The notes below the pieces were generated by a model that saw only the letters and a program-made list of their open reading frames with translations, had not been told where the DNA came from and ran no database searches. A DNA stretch of 64,000 bases from Bradymonadales bacterium (GTDB lineage: Bacteria; Myxococcota_A; Bradymonadia; JAFGEP01): contig JAFGEP010000078.1 of NCBI GenBank assembly GCA_016931535.1, positions 1 through 64,000 on the forward strand. The letters run 5' to 3'. A program made the translations under genes and the position numbers. Shown here one piece after another: positions 10,906-20,771 of this stretch. Each line of letters starts with the position of its first letter. The stretch's first letter is position 1.

Positions 10906-11727
10906 ATGGCGAATCGAACGCGGATCGGGTTGATCGGATGCGGCAAGATGGGGGGAGCGCTGATCACCGCGCTGGTGCACAGCGGTGTGGTAGAGGGTCC
11001 CATGGTCCTGTTGTACGACCGGGATCCGAAGGCGCTGGACACCCTGGTGCGCTCGACGGGAGCGGTGGCCATGGCCGAGCTGAGGGCACTTTTCAGCTCG
11101 GTGGAGATCGCCTTTCTCGCCGTCAAACCGCAGGATATGCCGGACTTGCTGGAGGAGCTCGAACCGGTGGCTCCCGCCCCCGACATCGTAGTCTCCATCG
11201 CCGCGGGGTTCCCCCTGGCGCGGTTGCGGAGCCGACTGCCTGCCACCCCCAACCTCGTTCGCGCCATGCCCAATCGACCAGCGCTGGTGCGGGCGGGGAT
11301 CACCGCCCTGATGGGAGATGACGCAACCAGCGCCACCGCGGTGAGCCAGGTCGAGACCTTGCTCCAGGCTGCGGGCAAGACGGTCCGACTCGCCGAGGAG
11401 AGCTGGTTCGATGCGGTGACCGCCCTGTCGGGCAGCGGTCCGGCCTTCGTGTGCCGCCTGGTCGAGGGTCTGGTCGCCGGCGGGGTGGCCAGTGGTCTCA
11501 GCGAGCCGGTCGCCCTGGCCCTGGCGACCCACACCGTGCTGGGTACGGGCAAGCTGCTGGTAGATCTGGCTGCCTCCCCCCGGGCCGAGCGGGAGGCGGT
11601 CACCTCACCGGGCGGGACCACCCTGGCGGGCCTGGAGGTGCTGGAGAGGCAAGGGTTCCATCGGCTGGTGTCCGAGGCGGTGCAGGCGGCGGCCGTCCGT
11701 TCCAGGGAGCTGGGAGCCTGGAAATGA
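10906..11727 (+). CDS. proC: Pyrroline-5-carboxylate reductase
   Basis: A 273-aa protein of normal ProC length. The Rossmann fold starts with GLIGCGKMGGALITAL, followed by AVKPQD, VVSIAAGFPL, RAMPNRPALVRAG and the C-terminal dimerisation domain with ALSGSGPAF and TSPGGTTLAGLEVLE. It reduces 1-pyrroline-5-carboxylate to proline with NAD(P)H in the cytoplasm, the last step of proline synthesis. It begins 9 bp after maf, so the two are cotranscribed. Confidence 0.96.
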   Translation: MANRTRIGLIGCGKMGGALITALVHSGVVEGPMVLLYDRDPKALDTLVRSTGAVAMAELRALFSSVEIAFLAVKPQDMPDLLEELEPVAPAPDIVVSIAAGFPLARLRSRLPATPNLVRAMPNRPALVRAGITALMGDDATSATAVSQVETLLQAAGKTVRLAEESWFDAVTALSGSGPAFVCRLVEGLVAGGVASGLSEPVALALATHTVLGTGKLLVDLAASPRAEREAVTSPGGTTLAGLEVLERQGFHRLVSEAVQAAAVRSRELGAWK

Positions 11728-11857
11728 CCGGAGTTCGATGGGGCTACCGGTATGCATCTACCGCCCCTGGCCCCAGCCGAACGGGCCGGGGGGAGGGGGA
11801 TTGAATGGCGACGGCAAGGCGCATCGACAGCGGGTGGCAGCGGCCAAGAGTGTCGGA

Positions 11858-12169
11858 ATGACGAAACCATGGCTTCGGGAGAGCGGCGACGGAGTCGAGA
11901 TCCAGGTGCTGGTGGTGCCCAGGGCCTCCATCAGCGAGCTGGCCGGCCTGATTCAGGGGCGTCTCAAGGTGCGGTTGGCCGCTCCCCCCGTGGAAGGCAA
12001 GGCCAACCAGGAGCTCATCCGTTTTCTGGCGCGGACTCTGGGGTTTCCCAAGGGAGATCTGGAGCTGGCTGGGGGAGCCACCAGCCGGAGAAAAACGGTG
12101 CGCATCCGGGGGGCTTCGCTGGCGACTATCGAGGACAAGGTGACCCAGGTGCTCGGTGATTCGGCTTGA
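11858..12169 (+). CDS. DUF167 (YggU) family protein
   Basis: A 103-aa member of the small DUF167 family: VEIQVLVVPRASISEL, the RLKVRLAAPPVEGKAN core and LELAGGATSRRKTVRI are the usual blocks. Function is unestablished. ATG 11858 after AAGAG at 11846-11850 gives a normal family length; the frame stays open upstream to 11738 with a non-homologous leader. YggU-type genes commonly sit close to proC, matching the order here. Its stop overlaps the next start (TTGA). Confidence 0.85.
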   Translation: MTKPWLRESGDGVEIQVLVVPRASISELAGLIQGRLKVRLAAPPVEGKANQELIRFLARTLGFPKGDLELAGGATSRRKTVRIRGASLATIEDKVTQVLGDSA

Positions 12170-13122
12170 ACACTTTGCGGAACATCTCTTCGTGCCGGCA
12201 TGGCGTGCCGGTGGCGGTCATGCTGGTGGCAGCCCTCCTCTTTGGCCGGGATGCCAGTGGGCAAGGTGTGGCACCCAACCGTGTCGTCGCGGGGTTCGAG
12301 ATCTACGTGGAAGCTGGCCGCCCTTCGGCCTACGACTACCTCTGGGAAGTGCTTCCCGATCGCATCGAACGGATTCGGCGCGATCTGGGAGAGGACATCT
12401 TGCACTCGGGAGAGATCCACGTGCTCTCCCAGTTGAACGAGTGGTTTCGACAACGCTCCGAACCGGAGCGGGCGCCCCGTTGGGCGCAGGCCCTGGCGCT
12501 GATCGATCGGCGCACCATCCTGCTCAAGATGCCCGATCCCGATCCCATCCAGACCTTGACCCACGAGCTGAGCCACCTGGGGGTGGTGGACGCGGTGGAG
12601 GGACGCCATGTTCCCCACTGGTTTCTGGAGGGCTATGCCCGTTACCAGGCGGACCAGTGGGGGTTCGAGTGGACCATCACCATCGCCAAGGCGGCTCTGT
12701 TCGGCAACACCCTGCCGTTCGAGGAGCTGGATACCCGTTTCCCGGAAGGGGAGATCGCCGTCGATCTGGCCTATGCCCAGAGCTTCCACCTGGTCAGAAG
12801 GCTGTTGAACGAGCACGGCCAGGAGCCGATCCGCCACTGGTTGAGCGGCATCCGGTCGGGCGCCGCCTGGAAAGAGGCCTTCCGGGAAGCGTTCGGCCTG
12901 CCGGTGGAGGCGGTGTACGAAGAGTGGGAACGGTCGGTGAGCGTCTGGTACGCCTGGATACCGGCCATCACCTCGCTGGCGACCACCTGGACCGCCCTGG
13001 CGTTGCTGGCGGTGTGGGTCGGTCGGCGGGTGGGGACCAGGCGACGCAGGAGGCTGGAGGCGATGGCACAAAACGAGGCCAAGCTCTATCGGCCCGATCC
13101 CGATGATGACCTGTTCGGGTGA
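12166..13122 (+). CDS. Gluzincin-type metallopeptidase, membrane-anchored
   Basis: A 318-aa predicted zinc peptidase of the MA (peptidase_MA-like) group. It has an N-terminal hydrophobic signal (VPVAVMLVAALLF, about 14-26), the zinc motif HELSH at 133-137, and WFLEG at 152-156, whose Glu155 would be the third ligand. A second hydrophobic helix (about 267-286, ITSLATTWTALALLAVW) and a basic tail follow, so the catalytic domain should be periplasmic and held by the C-terminal anchor. TTG 12166 overlaps the DUF167 stop by 4 bp, which supports coupling despite the rare start. Substrates are unknown. Confidence 0.75.
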   Translation: MNTLRNISSCRHGVPVAVMLVAALLFGRDASGQGVAPNRVVAGFEIYVEAGRPSAYDYLWEVLPDRIERIRRDLGEDILHSGEIHVLSQLNEWFRQRSEPERAPRWAQALALIDRRTILLKMPDPDPIQTLTHELSHLGVVDAVEGRHVPHWFLEGYARYQADQWGFEWTITIAKAALFGNTLPFEELDTRFPEGEIAVDLAYAQSFHLVRRLLNEHGQEPIRHWLSGIRSGAAWKEAFREAFGLPVEAVYEEWERSVSVWYAWIPAITSLATTWTALALLAVWVGRRVGTRRRRRLEAMAQNEAKLYRPDPDDDLFG

Positions 13123-13240
13123 TCAAAAGGGGATCTCTGTCCGGGTTCGGTGAAGAAGAGGTGGGGGGGTGAGGTTAGGGGAGTAGGAGCGCAGGTCATC
13201 CGCCGGTGAGGCGGGTGAACATGGTTCACGGAGGAGCACG

Positions 13241-16200
13241 ATGGCTCATGGATTTCCGCTCGAGGTGAATCGAGAGCACGATGGGCGGCCGGCCGACCAG
13301 GGGTCGGACCAGCGGGATCTCACCGCGGTGGCAGAGGAGCTGGAGCGCCTGGCAAGCCGCAACCCGGGTCAGCCGGAGGAGGTCGGACTCTGGATCGCCG
13401 CCGGAGAGCTGGTGGAGTTCGCGACCGGGAAGCTGGATTGGGCCTTTCAGTGCTACAGCCGGGCTGTCGTCGGCAGCCAGGCTCCGCCAGCCGCCCTCCA
13501 GGGGTTGCGCCGATTGGCCCGCAAGAGCAGCCGGGGTCTCGACCAGATCGGGGCGCTGTATCAACTGGAGTACCAGCACGGGGAGGGGCCCGAACAGGTG
13601 GCGCGTGCCGCGATCCAGTACGCTCTCTGGACGATCCGGCACGGACCCGAGCAACCGATAGACGAGCTGGTCACGATCCTGTCCCGGTTGGATACGCAGG
13701 ATCGGTGGACCAAGCTGTTGGCCCTGAAGGTACTGGCGGAGCTCCACCTGACGAGGCGGGAGCACGAGGGGGCGGCGCACCTGTTGGTCTCGCACTGGGA
13801 GTTGGCCAAGAGAACACTGGAGCCGTCTCATCGGAAGGGACGGCAGGAGCTGGCACAGCTTGCCGCTTCGCTCGGACTGGTGTACCGCTACCTGCTCCAA
13901 CGAGAGCAGGTGGCGGTCGAGTGGTACAGGCGGAGCTTCGAGTTGGTGCCCTCGGAGCTGATCCTGCGGGAGCTGGCATTCCTGAAGTGGGGGGAGCAAC
14001 ACAACAGCAAGTACCAAGAGGGGCTGGCGCAGCTGTCGGATCTGTCCGACACCCCAGGGGGGCGGGCACGGGCCGCCTTCGAGCTGGGCATGTTGCGGGC
14101 CTACCGCCTGGGGGACAAGGAAGGGGCACAGAAAGCCTTCTTCAAGGGGATGCACCAGCTGGAAGGCGGACTCTGTTGTGCGGCGCCCTACCTGGGGGTG
14201 GTCCGGGCCCAGCGGCAGCCAGACCATCCCGAAGCCCTGGTCGATGCCCTGGGTCTGAGCACGGAGGTGGCGGCCACGGCGAGGGAGCGGGCCGACGGGC
14301 TCTACCTGATGGCGGTCGTCTTCGAGCGGGAGATGCACCTCCCGGATGCGGCGATCGATGTGCTGCGGGATGCGCTGGCCTGCTGTCCCGATCACCGGCC
14401 GGCCAGCAAGGCGCTGGGGCGTCTGTACCATCGGCGGGGGGCCTGGGCTTCCCTGGCTGCCCTGCTCGCGGAGGAGGTCCAACGCGATCCAGCTCTTCGC
14501 CGCAGCCGCATGAAGCTGGCCGAGGTCCTGGTGGACCACCTGGAAGCGCCGGACAAGGCGGAGCCTCATTTGCGACAGGTTCTGGCGGATGGGCTGTACG
14601 CTCCGGCGGTGTCGAGATTGGAGCAGATCCTGAGAGCGCAAGGCCGCTGGCAGGAGCTCTACGAGCTGCAGGTCGAGTGTGCCTGGCGGGAGCAGTACCC
14701 CCGGGATCGCCTGGTCCGGCTGGAGGAGGCAGCCCACATCGCCGAGAGCCGCCTGAATCGATTGGAGCTGGCTCTCGAGCGCTGGCAGGAGATTCACCGG
14801 CTCGACCCTCTCCACTCGGGAGCGCTGTACAACCTGCGGCGTCTGCTGTTCCTCCTGGGCCGCCACGGCGAGCTGGTCGATCTCAACAAGGCGGAGATCC
14901 GACTGCGGGACGAGCCGGAGGTCGCCACCAGGTTATGGACCGAAACCGGAGAGATCCACGAACGGTACCTCCTGGACGAGGAGGAGGCGGCGCGCTGCTA
15001 TGCCATGGCCCTGGAGATCTCCCCGGCCTACGAGCCGGCCCTGGAGGCGCTGGGCCGCATCCTGTGGCGCAACGGAGACTGGGAGGGGCTCATCGATGTC
15101 TACGAGGCGGAGATCGCGGCCTGCTCCGATCCCATGCGGCGCCAGCGCCGCCTGCTGGATCTGGGAGAGCTCCAGGCGGTGCAGGCCGACCGCCCCGAGG
15201 CCGCCCTGGCGACCTTCAAGCAGGCGCTCGAGGCGGATCCCGGCAGCGAGGAGGCGCTCCTCTGGTTGGAGCGGGTGTACCAGAGCCTCCAGGATGACCG
15301 GGGGGTCCTGTCCATCCTGGAGAAGCGACAGGAGCTGCTGCAATCGGAACCTCATCCATTTCTGGCACTGCGAGCCGCCTCCCATGCCGAGTGGGCGCTT
15401 GATGACCCGGTGGCAGCCTGGGACCACTACCTGGATGCACTCGATCAATCCCAGACCAGGCATCACGCGGTAGTCGGGTTGTGGCGCCTCTGGCCCAGAC
15501 TGCACGCGATGGCGGATCAGCGAGACCGGGCGTTGCGATGCCTGATTCCGATCCTCAGGGAGGAGGAGGATCCGCAGATCAAGGCCCTGGTGATGGTGCT
15601 GGTCTCCCGCCTGGAACGGGGTGATCCCTGTCTCGAGGAGTGGACGGAGGCCTACCAGCAAAGCCCGCGCGACCCCCTTGCCCGGGGCGCTACCGAGCTG
15701 CAGCTGGTGCTGGATCGCAGACTGGACGATCTGTCCGCGATGCGGGTGGACGACCGGCTAGGCAGCTTGTGGTCCCTGGTGGCCACCATGGACGCCCGCC
15801 GTTCCGATCGGTCGGCTTGCCACCCCGACTGGCTGCCCGACACCGCCATGACCGCAGAGATCTTGGCGGAGATCGATAGCTGCCGATCGGCGGCAGCCAA
15901 CGGCTCCAGCCGCCAACCGGAAGCGGTGGCGGTGGAGGGCATCACGCCGGAAGCGGGCGCCAAGGAACGGTCCGGGCATCGCCTCCCCGACGGATCGATC
16001 CGACCCGGTGGCGGCAACGGTTCCTCGACCAGCTTCCGGAGGTTGGTGAGAGCCTGGGTGAACGGGATGGACATCGCCTCGAACCTGGAGGCTCATGCAT
16101 CCATTCCGGTCTTGCGCCTGCTATCCCAGGCAGCGCTCGAGGCGGGGGACGAGGCGGAAGCATCCCAGTACGTGGAGCTGGAGTCCGGTCTCTGGTCACA

Positions 16201-18244
16201 GGCCGCTCGACGGCAGGAGTGCCTGTTGAAGGCCGCCGAGCTTCGCTGGGGTCCCGATCCCCGTTCTGGCCGGCAGCTGTACGAGAAGGCGCTGGCCTGC
16301 GGCTGCTACGACGAGGAGAGTAGAGAGCAGGTGTACGAGAGTCTCCGGGCTCACGACCAGTACGAGATCCTGATCGAGGGGCTGCAAGACCAGCTGACCC
16401 ATACCAAGGAACCCCAAGACCGGGTCCGATGGCTCAAGCGGCTGGCGTTGGCCCAGGAGCATGATGGGCAGCGCAATCGCGCCCTGGAGTCCTGGCAACA
16501 GGTCATCCTGATCGAGCCCGGTTCGGCCACGGCACACCTGGAGGCGATCAGGCTGCTCACGCTGGAAGGTTACCTGGATGAAGCCCGGGCTCACCTGGCG
16601 CAGGCTCTGGGGCAGCAGTTCGCGCCCACCGATCGTTTGCTCCTGCTGGCCCGGCAGGCCGATCTCCACCTGATGGAAGGAGGAGACGGCAAGGTGGTCA
16701 TCCGGGCGTTGGAGGAGGCGGTCACGCTCAGCGGAAACGACAACGAATGGGTGCGAAGGCTGGCCCGAGCCCACGCGGCTCATGGGGACAAGGAGCGGGC
16801 CTTGACCCTGTTGACCCGGGTGTTGCCGGCCGCGTTCGAGCTGCCCGATCTGGGCGACTGGTCTCTGCTGGCCCGGTTGAAGTACCGCCATCTGAACGAT
16901 GGGGATGGGGCGAGAGAGCTGTTGTGGGGTCTGTTGGAGCAGTTTCCGGAGGAGCTGGACTGCCTGAAGGAGCTGGAAATCTACTACCGGACCTGTGGTG
17001 GGGCGAACGATCTGGCCGAACGGTTGTCTACCTTCGTGGCCAGCTCCTCGGATCGTCTCTCCGCCGAGGTCCGCGGTTTTCTCTGGGAGTACCTGGGGGA
17101 TCTGTACTACCACGTGCTGCGGAGAAACCGGGATGCCCAGCTGGCGTTCGAGGCGGCGGCCGGTGCCGTCGGCCCCATCGTGCGGCTGTCCCTGCGGGCT
17201 GCTCGGGCGGTGGGCCAGCAACCCGGCAAGGGCCGCGAGGCCTGTGCCCGTTATGCGGCCGCTCTGCGCCAGCAGGGGGTGGGGGTGGCCGAGTGGATCG
17301 AGGCGGTCGAGGACCTGGAAGCGATCTTCGATGGGATCGAAGAGCCGGCACGGGTCCGCATCATCCGGCAGATCGGCGGCCTGTTGAATGGGTCCTACCC
17401 GGATGACGCCGCAGAAGGTCGGATCAAACGGGATCCCGCAAGGCAGGTGGAACAGGGGGTCGCCCTGGAGAAGCTCACCGATAACCTGGTCATGCCGGGG
17501 AGCTTGACCGCCATCATCACCCTGGAGCCGCTCATGGAGCGCTGCTTCGGCGATCGTCGCGCTCGGCGGCGTGAGCTGGGTGGCCGTCGCATCCGATCGG
17601 GTGAGGTTCCGGAGCTGGTCAACCTGCTGCAGCTCGGTGCCGAGACCATCGGAAGCACCGCCCCGCGGATCTACGTCGGCAACGGGAGCGACCAGCCCGA
17701 GTGGCTGGGCATCGGTGCCTACTGGCTGCCGGAGGATCTGGTCGAGAACCTCGACCCGCTGGCTCTCCGGTTCTGGGCGGGGCACTTCACTGCAGCCGGA
17801 GCGATCGGCATGCACGCCGTCACCCTGGCTCAGCCCGGTGAGATCGAGGCCATCCTGGAAGAGATCGAGCGACTCAATCACGGAGGCGAGATCTCCCGCG
17901 AGCCCATGTTGCGGGAGGTGGCCGCCCCACGGTTCAAGACCCTGCGGGAGAAGATACGTCCGCTGATGGAGCAGCACCCGGACCTGGTCAAACGGGCGGC
18001 CGGGGAGAACTGGGCCACCTTCCCCTTCCTGGTGGCCGATCGCTTCGGCTTGCTGCTGGCCGGAGATGTGAGGGCTGCCGTGGACTCGGTGCTCTCCTTG
18101 GAGCGAAATCCGCCGCGGTTCGAGCGTGCCGAGCGGATCGTCGCCGATCTCCGCTCGAAACGGATCCTGGAGTATGCGCTCAGCTACGCTTACCAGGAAC
18201 TGCGCTACCTGTGTGGACTGGCTGCCAAGCCCAGGCTGCTGTGA
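13241..18244 (+). CDS. Giant TPR-repeat protein (1667 aa)
   Basis: A 1667-aa protein made mostly of degenerate tetratricopeptide helices, for example YRYLLQREQVAVEWYRRSFE and CYAMALEISPAYEPALEALG, rich in Leu, Glu, Arg and Ala. About residues 895-935 are low complexity and may hinge two superhelices. The last 300 residues are not TPR: GSTAPRIYVGNGSD, LRFWAGHFTAAGAIGMHAVT and ADRFGLLLAGDVRAAVDSVL resemble, in order and hydrophobic pattern, the C-terminus of the 2992-aa protein at 28330-37308. No signal peptide or membrane helix, so it is probably a cytoplasmic scaffold. ATG 13241 is preceded by GGAGGAG. Related architectures occur beside Ser/Thr kinases in myxobacteria-like genomes (inference). 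Confidence 0.82.
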   Translation: MAHGFPLEVNREHDGRPADQGSDQRDLTAVAEELERLASRNPGQPEEVGLWIAAGELVEFATGKLDWAFQCYSRAVVGSQAPPAALQGLRRLARKSSRGLDQIGALYQLEYQHGEGPEQVARAAIQYALWTIRHGPEQPIDELVTILSRLDTQDRWTKLLALKVLAELHLTRREHEGAAHLLVSHWELAKRTLEPSHRKGRQELAQLAASLGLVYRYLLQREQVAVEWYRRSFELVPSELILRELAFLKWGEQHNSKYQEGLAQLSDLSDTPGGRARAAFELGMLRAYRLGDKEGAQKAFFKGMHQLEGGLCCAAPYLGVVRAQRQPDHPEALVDALGLSTEVAATARERADGLYLMAVVFEREMHLPDAAIDVLRDALACCPDHRPASKALGRLYHRRGAWASLAALLAEEVQRDPALRRSRMKLAEVLVDHLEAPDKAEPHLRQVLADGLYAPAVSRLEQILRAQGRWQELYELQVECAWREQYPRDRLVRLEEAAHIAESRLNRLELALERWQEIHRLDPLHSGALYNLRRLLFLLGRHGELVDLNKAEIRLRDEPEVATRLWTETGEIHERYLLDEEEAARCYAMALEISPAYEPALEALGRILWRNGDWEGLIDVYEAEIAACSDPMRRQRRLLDLGELQAVQADRPEAALATFKQALEADPGSEEALLWLERVYQSLQDDRGVLSILEKRQELLQSEPHPFLALRAASHAEWALDDPVAAWDHYLDALDQSQTRHHAVVGLWRLWPRLHAMADQRDRALRCLIPILREEEDPQIKALVMVLVSRLERGDPCLEEWTEAYQQSPRDPLARGATELQLVLDRRLDDLSAMRVDDRLGSLWSLVATMDARRSDRSACHPDWLPDTAMTAEILAEIDSCRSAAANGSSRQPEAVAVEGITPEAGAKERSGHRLPDGSIRPGGGNGSSTSFRRLVRAWVNGMDIASNLEAHASIPVLRLLSQAALEAGDEAEASQYVELESGLWSQAARRQECLLKAAELRWGPDPRSGRQLYEKALACGCYDEESREQVYESLRAHDQYEILIEGLQDQLTHTKEPQDRVRWLKRLALAQEHDGQRNRALESWQQVILIEPGSATAHLEAIRLLTLEGYLDEARAHLAQALGQQFAPTDRLLLLARQADLHLMEGGDGKVVIRALEEAVTLSGNDNEWVRRLARAHAAHGDKERALTLLTRVLPAAFELPDLGDWSLLARLKYRHLNDGDGARELLWGLLEQFPEELDCLKELEIYYRTCGGANDLAERLSTFVASSSDRLSAEVRGFLWEYLGDLYYHVLRRNRDAQLAFEAAAGAVGPIVRLSLRAARAVGQQPGKGREACARYAAALRQQGVGVAEWIEAVEDLEAIFDGIEEPARVRIIRQIGGLLNGSYPDDAAEGRIKRDPARQVEQGVALEKLTDNLVMPGSLTAIITLEPLMERCFGDRRARRRELGGRRIRSGEVPELVNLLQLGAETIGSTAPRIYVGNGSDQPEWLGIGAYWLPEDLVENLDPLALRFWAGHFTAAGAIGMHAVTLAQPGEIEAILEEIERLNHGGEISREPMLREVAAPRFKTLREKIRPLMEQHPDLVKRAAGENWATFPFLVADRFGLLLAGDVRAAVDSVLSLERNPPRFERAERIVADLRSKRILEYALSYAYQELRYLCGLAAKPRLL

Positions 18245-18257
18245 CGCCCGGGGTCGC

Positions 18258-18896
18258 CTAGAAGCCGAAGTAGTCCGAGCCCCCGCCGGTGACCACCCGC
18301 TGCTGGTTGACCAACCCCTCCCTCTCCAGGAAATAGCCCACCTTGACCCGGGAGATGGGGCCGCCTCGATCGATGGCCAGCTCGACCCTGGCACTGCTGG
18401 TGCAGTCCAGGCAGGTCAGGCTCTCTTCACCCTGCGGCTCACAGGACTGGCACTGGGCGGTGAAGTACCGCTGGAGGTCGGAGACCACCGACTCGAGGTC
18501 GGATTGCGAAGGAGGTCTGAAGGAGACTTCGGCAGCGACGATGCTGTTGTTGTGCATCGTTGCCGCCAAGAGGGAGCTGTCCATCAAGCCGGGACCGGCA
18601 AACCCGATGCAGATCCAGGTGGGATAGGTGGGCCCGTAGGGCGGATCCGTCTCCCGGGCGAAGCCGTTGACCACGGTGTATCCGTTGGCTACAAGCCGCT
18701 CCAGCTCCTCGGCCGGCAAGGGGCAGGTGTCGGGATGAAGCGCATCGATCTGCCGTCCCAGGAGATCATAGGCGGGGAAGTAGGCGCTTCCATCGGGCGC
18801 GAGCTCAGGTCGGTGCTTCCCGCGCTGTTGGGTCATCCAGCTGGAACAACCGACGACCAGGGCGAACAGGACGATCAGAGAGGTGATCCGGTACAT
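18258..18896 (-). CDS. Predicted lipoprotein, unknown function
   Basis: A 212-aa lipoprotein: MYRITSLIVLFALVVGC gives lipobox VVGC with Cys17. The mature part has no family I recognise; it carries a Cys-rich patch (CQSCEPQG, then CLDCTSS) that may form disulfides or bind metal, and a Gly-rich C-terminus. ATG 18896 is chosen because GGAGAAAG lies just before it; the frame stays open to 18944. It follows gcvPA by 28 bp in the same direction and occupies the position where gcvPB usually stands. Confidence 0.7.
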   Translation of the reverse strand: MYRITSLIVLFALVVGCSSWMTQQRGKHRPELAPDGSAYFPAYDLLGRQIDALHPDTCPLPAEELERLVANGYTVVNGFARETDPPYGPTYPTWICIGFAGPGLMDSSLLAATMHNNSIVAAEVSFRPPSQSDLESVVSDLQRYFTAQCQSCEPQGEESLTCLDCTSSARVELAIDRGGPISRVKVGYFLEREGLVNQQRVVTGGGSDYFGF

Positions 18897-18924
18897 GGCT
18901 TTCTCCATGTCGATGGCGCACCGC

Positions 18925-20280
18925 TCAGCGCAGCTTGTCTGCAATTGTGGCGACCAGCCGTTCGATGGCCGAGCGGGTATGGACCTCGGTAACGGCCACT
19001 ATAAGCTGTCTGGTCCGTTCGGGGAAGAAGCGGGAGAGGGGAAGCCCGATGATCAAGCCATCTTGGGCGCATTCCTCCGCCAGCTGGGCCGCCTCGCAGG
19101 GTAGCTCGATGGTGAACTCGTTGAAGGTGGGAGCGCCAAAGGGGATTATGACCCCCGAAACCTGGGCGAGGCTGCGCTTGGCAAACTCGGCTCGGGACAG
19201 GTTGAGGCCAGCCAGCCGGCGGTACCCTTCCTTGCCGAGCAGCGCGAAGTAGATGGCGGTGGCGGTGGCGCATAGCCCCTGGTTGGTGCAGATGTTACTG
19301 GTCGCCCGCTCCCGCCGGATGTGCTGCTCCCTGGTGCTCAGGGTCAAGACGTATCCGGTGCGCCCCTCCTGGTCGACGGTCTGTCCCGAGAGGCGGCCGG
19401 GCATGTGTCGAACCAGCTGGTTGGTGATGGCGAAGACCCCCAGTGAGGGCCCTCCGAATCCCAGGCTGCTCCCCAGGGTCATGGCTTCACCGGTGGCGAT
19501 GGAGGCACCCACCTGGCCGGGAGGCTTGAGGACGCCGAAGGCCAGCGGTTCGGTGAACGCCTGGAGCAGCGGGATGCCCGCTTCACTGCACAGGGAGTGA
19601 ATCTCCGCCATGGGCTCGACGCACCCCAGGAAGTTGGGGCTGCCGACGGCGACACACCCGATCTGCTTGTCGGTTGCGAGCAGGGTGCGAAGCGAGGCGA
19701 GGTCCACGGTGCCCTGATCAGAGATCGGTCCGGCGGTGAGCAGCTCGGCAGAGGGAGCCAGGTAGGTGGCGGCCACCTGCCGATACTCGGGGTGCAGGGT
19801 CGGCGCGAGCAAGGCCCGTTGCCGGTTGTTGGCACGCAGGGCCATCAGGAGCCCCTCCGCCGTGGCGTGGGCCCCATCGTACATGGAGGCGTTGACCACA
19901 TCGAGATCCAGGATGGCCGCCATCATGCTCTGGTACTCGAAGATGGCCTGCAAAGTCCCCTGGCTGATCTCAGGCTGATAGGGGGTATAGGCGGTGGCGA
20001 ACTCGGATCGCAAGAGAAGCTGGCTGATGGCATGAGGCAGGTAGTGCTCGTTCAGCCCTGCCCCCAGAAAGGAGAGCGTGCCGCCCGACATCCGGCAGGA
20101 ATCGGCCAGCTCACGCATGTGCGCGTCCAGGGTGAGCTCATCCATCGGCTCCGGCAGGTCGAGCGGCCCGTCGAGCTGAAGGTGGCCAGGGATGGGCGCA
20201 AACAGCTCGTCGAGGGAGGAGATGCCGATCACCTCGAGCATCTCGTCGATTTCGCTTTGTGTGTGGGGTAGATAGCGCAT
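18925..20280 (-). CDS. gcvPA: Glycine dehydrogenase (decarboxylating) subunit 1
   Basis: A 451-aa GcvPA, the N-terminal half of split P-protein. It begins MRYLPHTQSEIDEML and has FLGAGLNEHYLPHAI, AYTPYQPEISQGTLQ, YDGAHATAEG and the late TNQGLCATATAIYFALLG, all diagnostic. In the two-subunit form the PLP lysine is carried by subunit 2 (GcvPB), so this protein alone cannot decarboxylate glycine. gcvPB is not found in this window; the next gene downstream is a lipoprotein. Third gene of gcvT-gcvH-gcvPA, 107 bp after gcvH. Confidence 0.95.
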   Translation of the reverse strand: MRYLPHTQSEIDEMLEVIGISSLDELFAPIPGHLQLDGPLDLPEPMDELTLDAHMRELADSCRMSGGTLSFLGAGLNEHYLPHAISQLLLRSEFATAYTPYQPEISQGTLQAIFEYQSMMAAILDLDVVNASMYDGAHATAEGLLMALRANNRQRALLAPTLHPEYRQVAATYLAPSAELLTAGPISDQGTVDLASLRTLLATDKQIGCVAVGSPNFLGCVEPMAEIHSLCSEAGIPLLQAFTEPLAFGVLKPPGQVGASIATGEAMTLGSSLGFGGPSLGVFAITNQLVRHMPGRLSGQTVDQEGRTGYVLTLSTREQHIRRERATSNICTNQGLCATATAIYFALLGKEGYRRLAGLNLSRAEFAKRSLAQVSGVIIPFGAPTFNEFTIELPCEAAQLAEECAQDGLIIGLPLSRFFPERTRQLIVAVTEVHTRSAIERLVATIADKLR

Positions 20281-20387
20281 GGTGCTTTCGATACCTCAAC
20301 AGGAGAGGCCCATCCAGACAACAGGGCCCGCTCCGGATAAGGAGCGTTTGAGACCGGCCAGGACTCAACCGGGCGGCTGGCTTGCCG

Positions 20388-20771
20388 CTACTCGGCGACC
20401 AGCGCCTGGTAGTCCTGTGCGCTGAGCAGGTCGGCCAGCTCGGAGGGGTCGCTCATCCGGACGATGAACATCCATCCCTCCTCGTAGGGCGACTCGTTGA
20501 TGAGCGATTCCTGCTGGCGCAGGGCCTCGTTGACTTCGACCACCGTCCCGCTGACGGGGGCATACAGGTCGGAGAAGGTCTTGACGCTCTCGATGACCCC
20601 GCAGGCCTCTCCCCGGGTGACCTGGCCGCCGACCTCGGGCAGCTCCAGGTAGGTGATATCGCCCAGGGCATCCTGGGCATAGTCGGTGATGCCCACCATC
20701 ACGGACCCGTCATCGCGGTTGCGGGCCCACTCGTGGTCTTTGGTGTAGAGCAGCTCTTCGGGTACCTTCAC
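20388..20771 (-). CDS. gcvH: Glycine cleavage system H protein
   Basis: A 127-aa H protein. The lipoyl-lysine motif ESVKTFSDLYAPVSG places the modified Lys at residue 64, and DITYLELPEVG precedes it. It shuttles the aminomethyl group between P and T proteins. GTG start 20771 overlaps the gcvT stop (GTGA), so it is translationally coupled to gcvT. Confidence 0.97.
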   Translation of the reverse strand: MKVPEELLYTKDHEWARNRDDGSVMVGITDYAQDALGDITYLELPEVGGQVTRGEACGVIESVKTFSDLYAPVSGTVVEVNEALRQQESLINESPYEEGWMFIVRMSDPSELADLLSAQDYQALVAE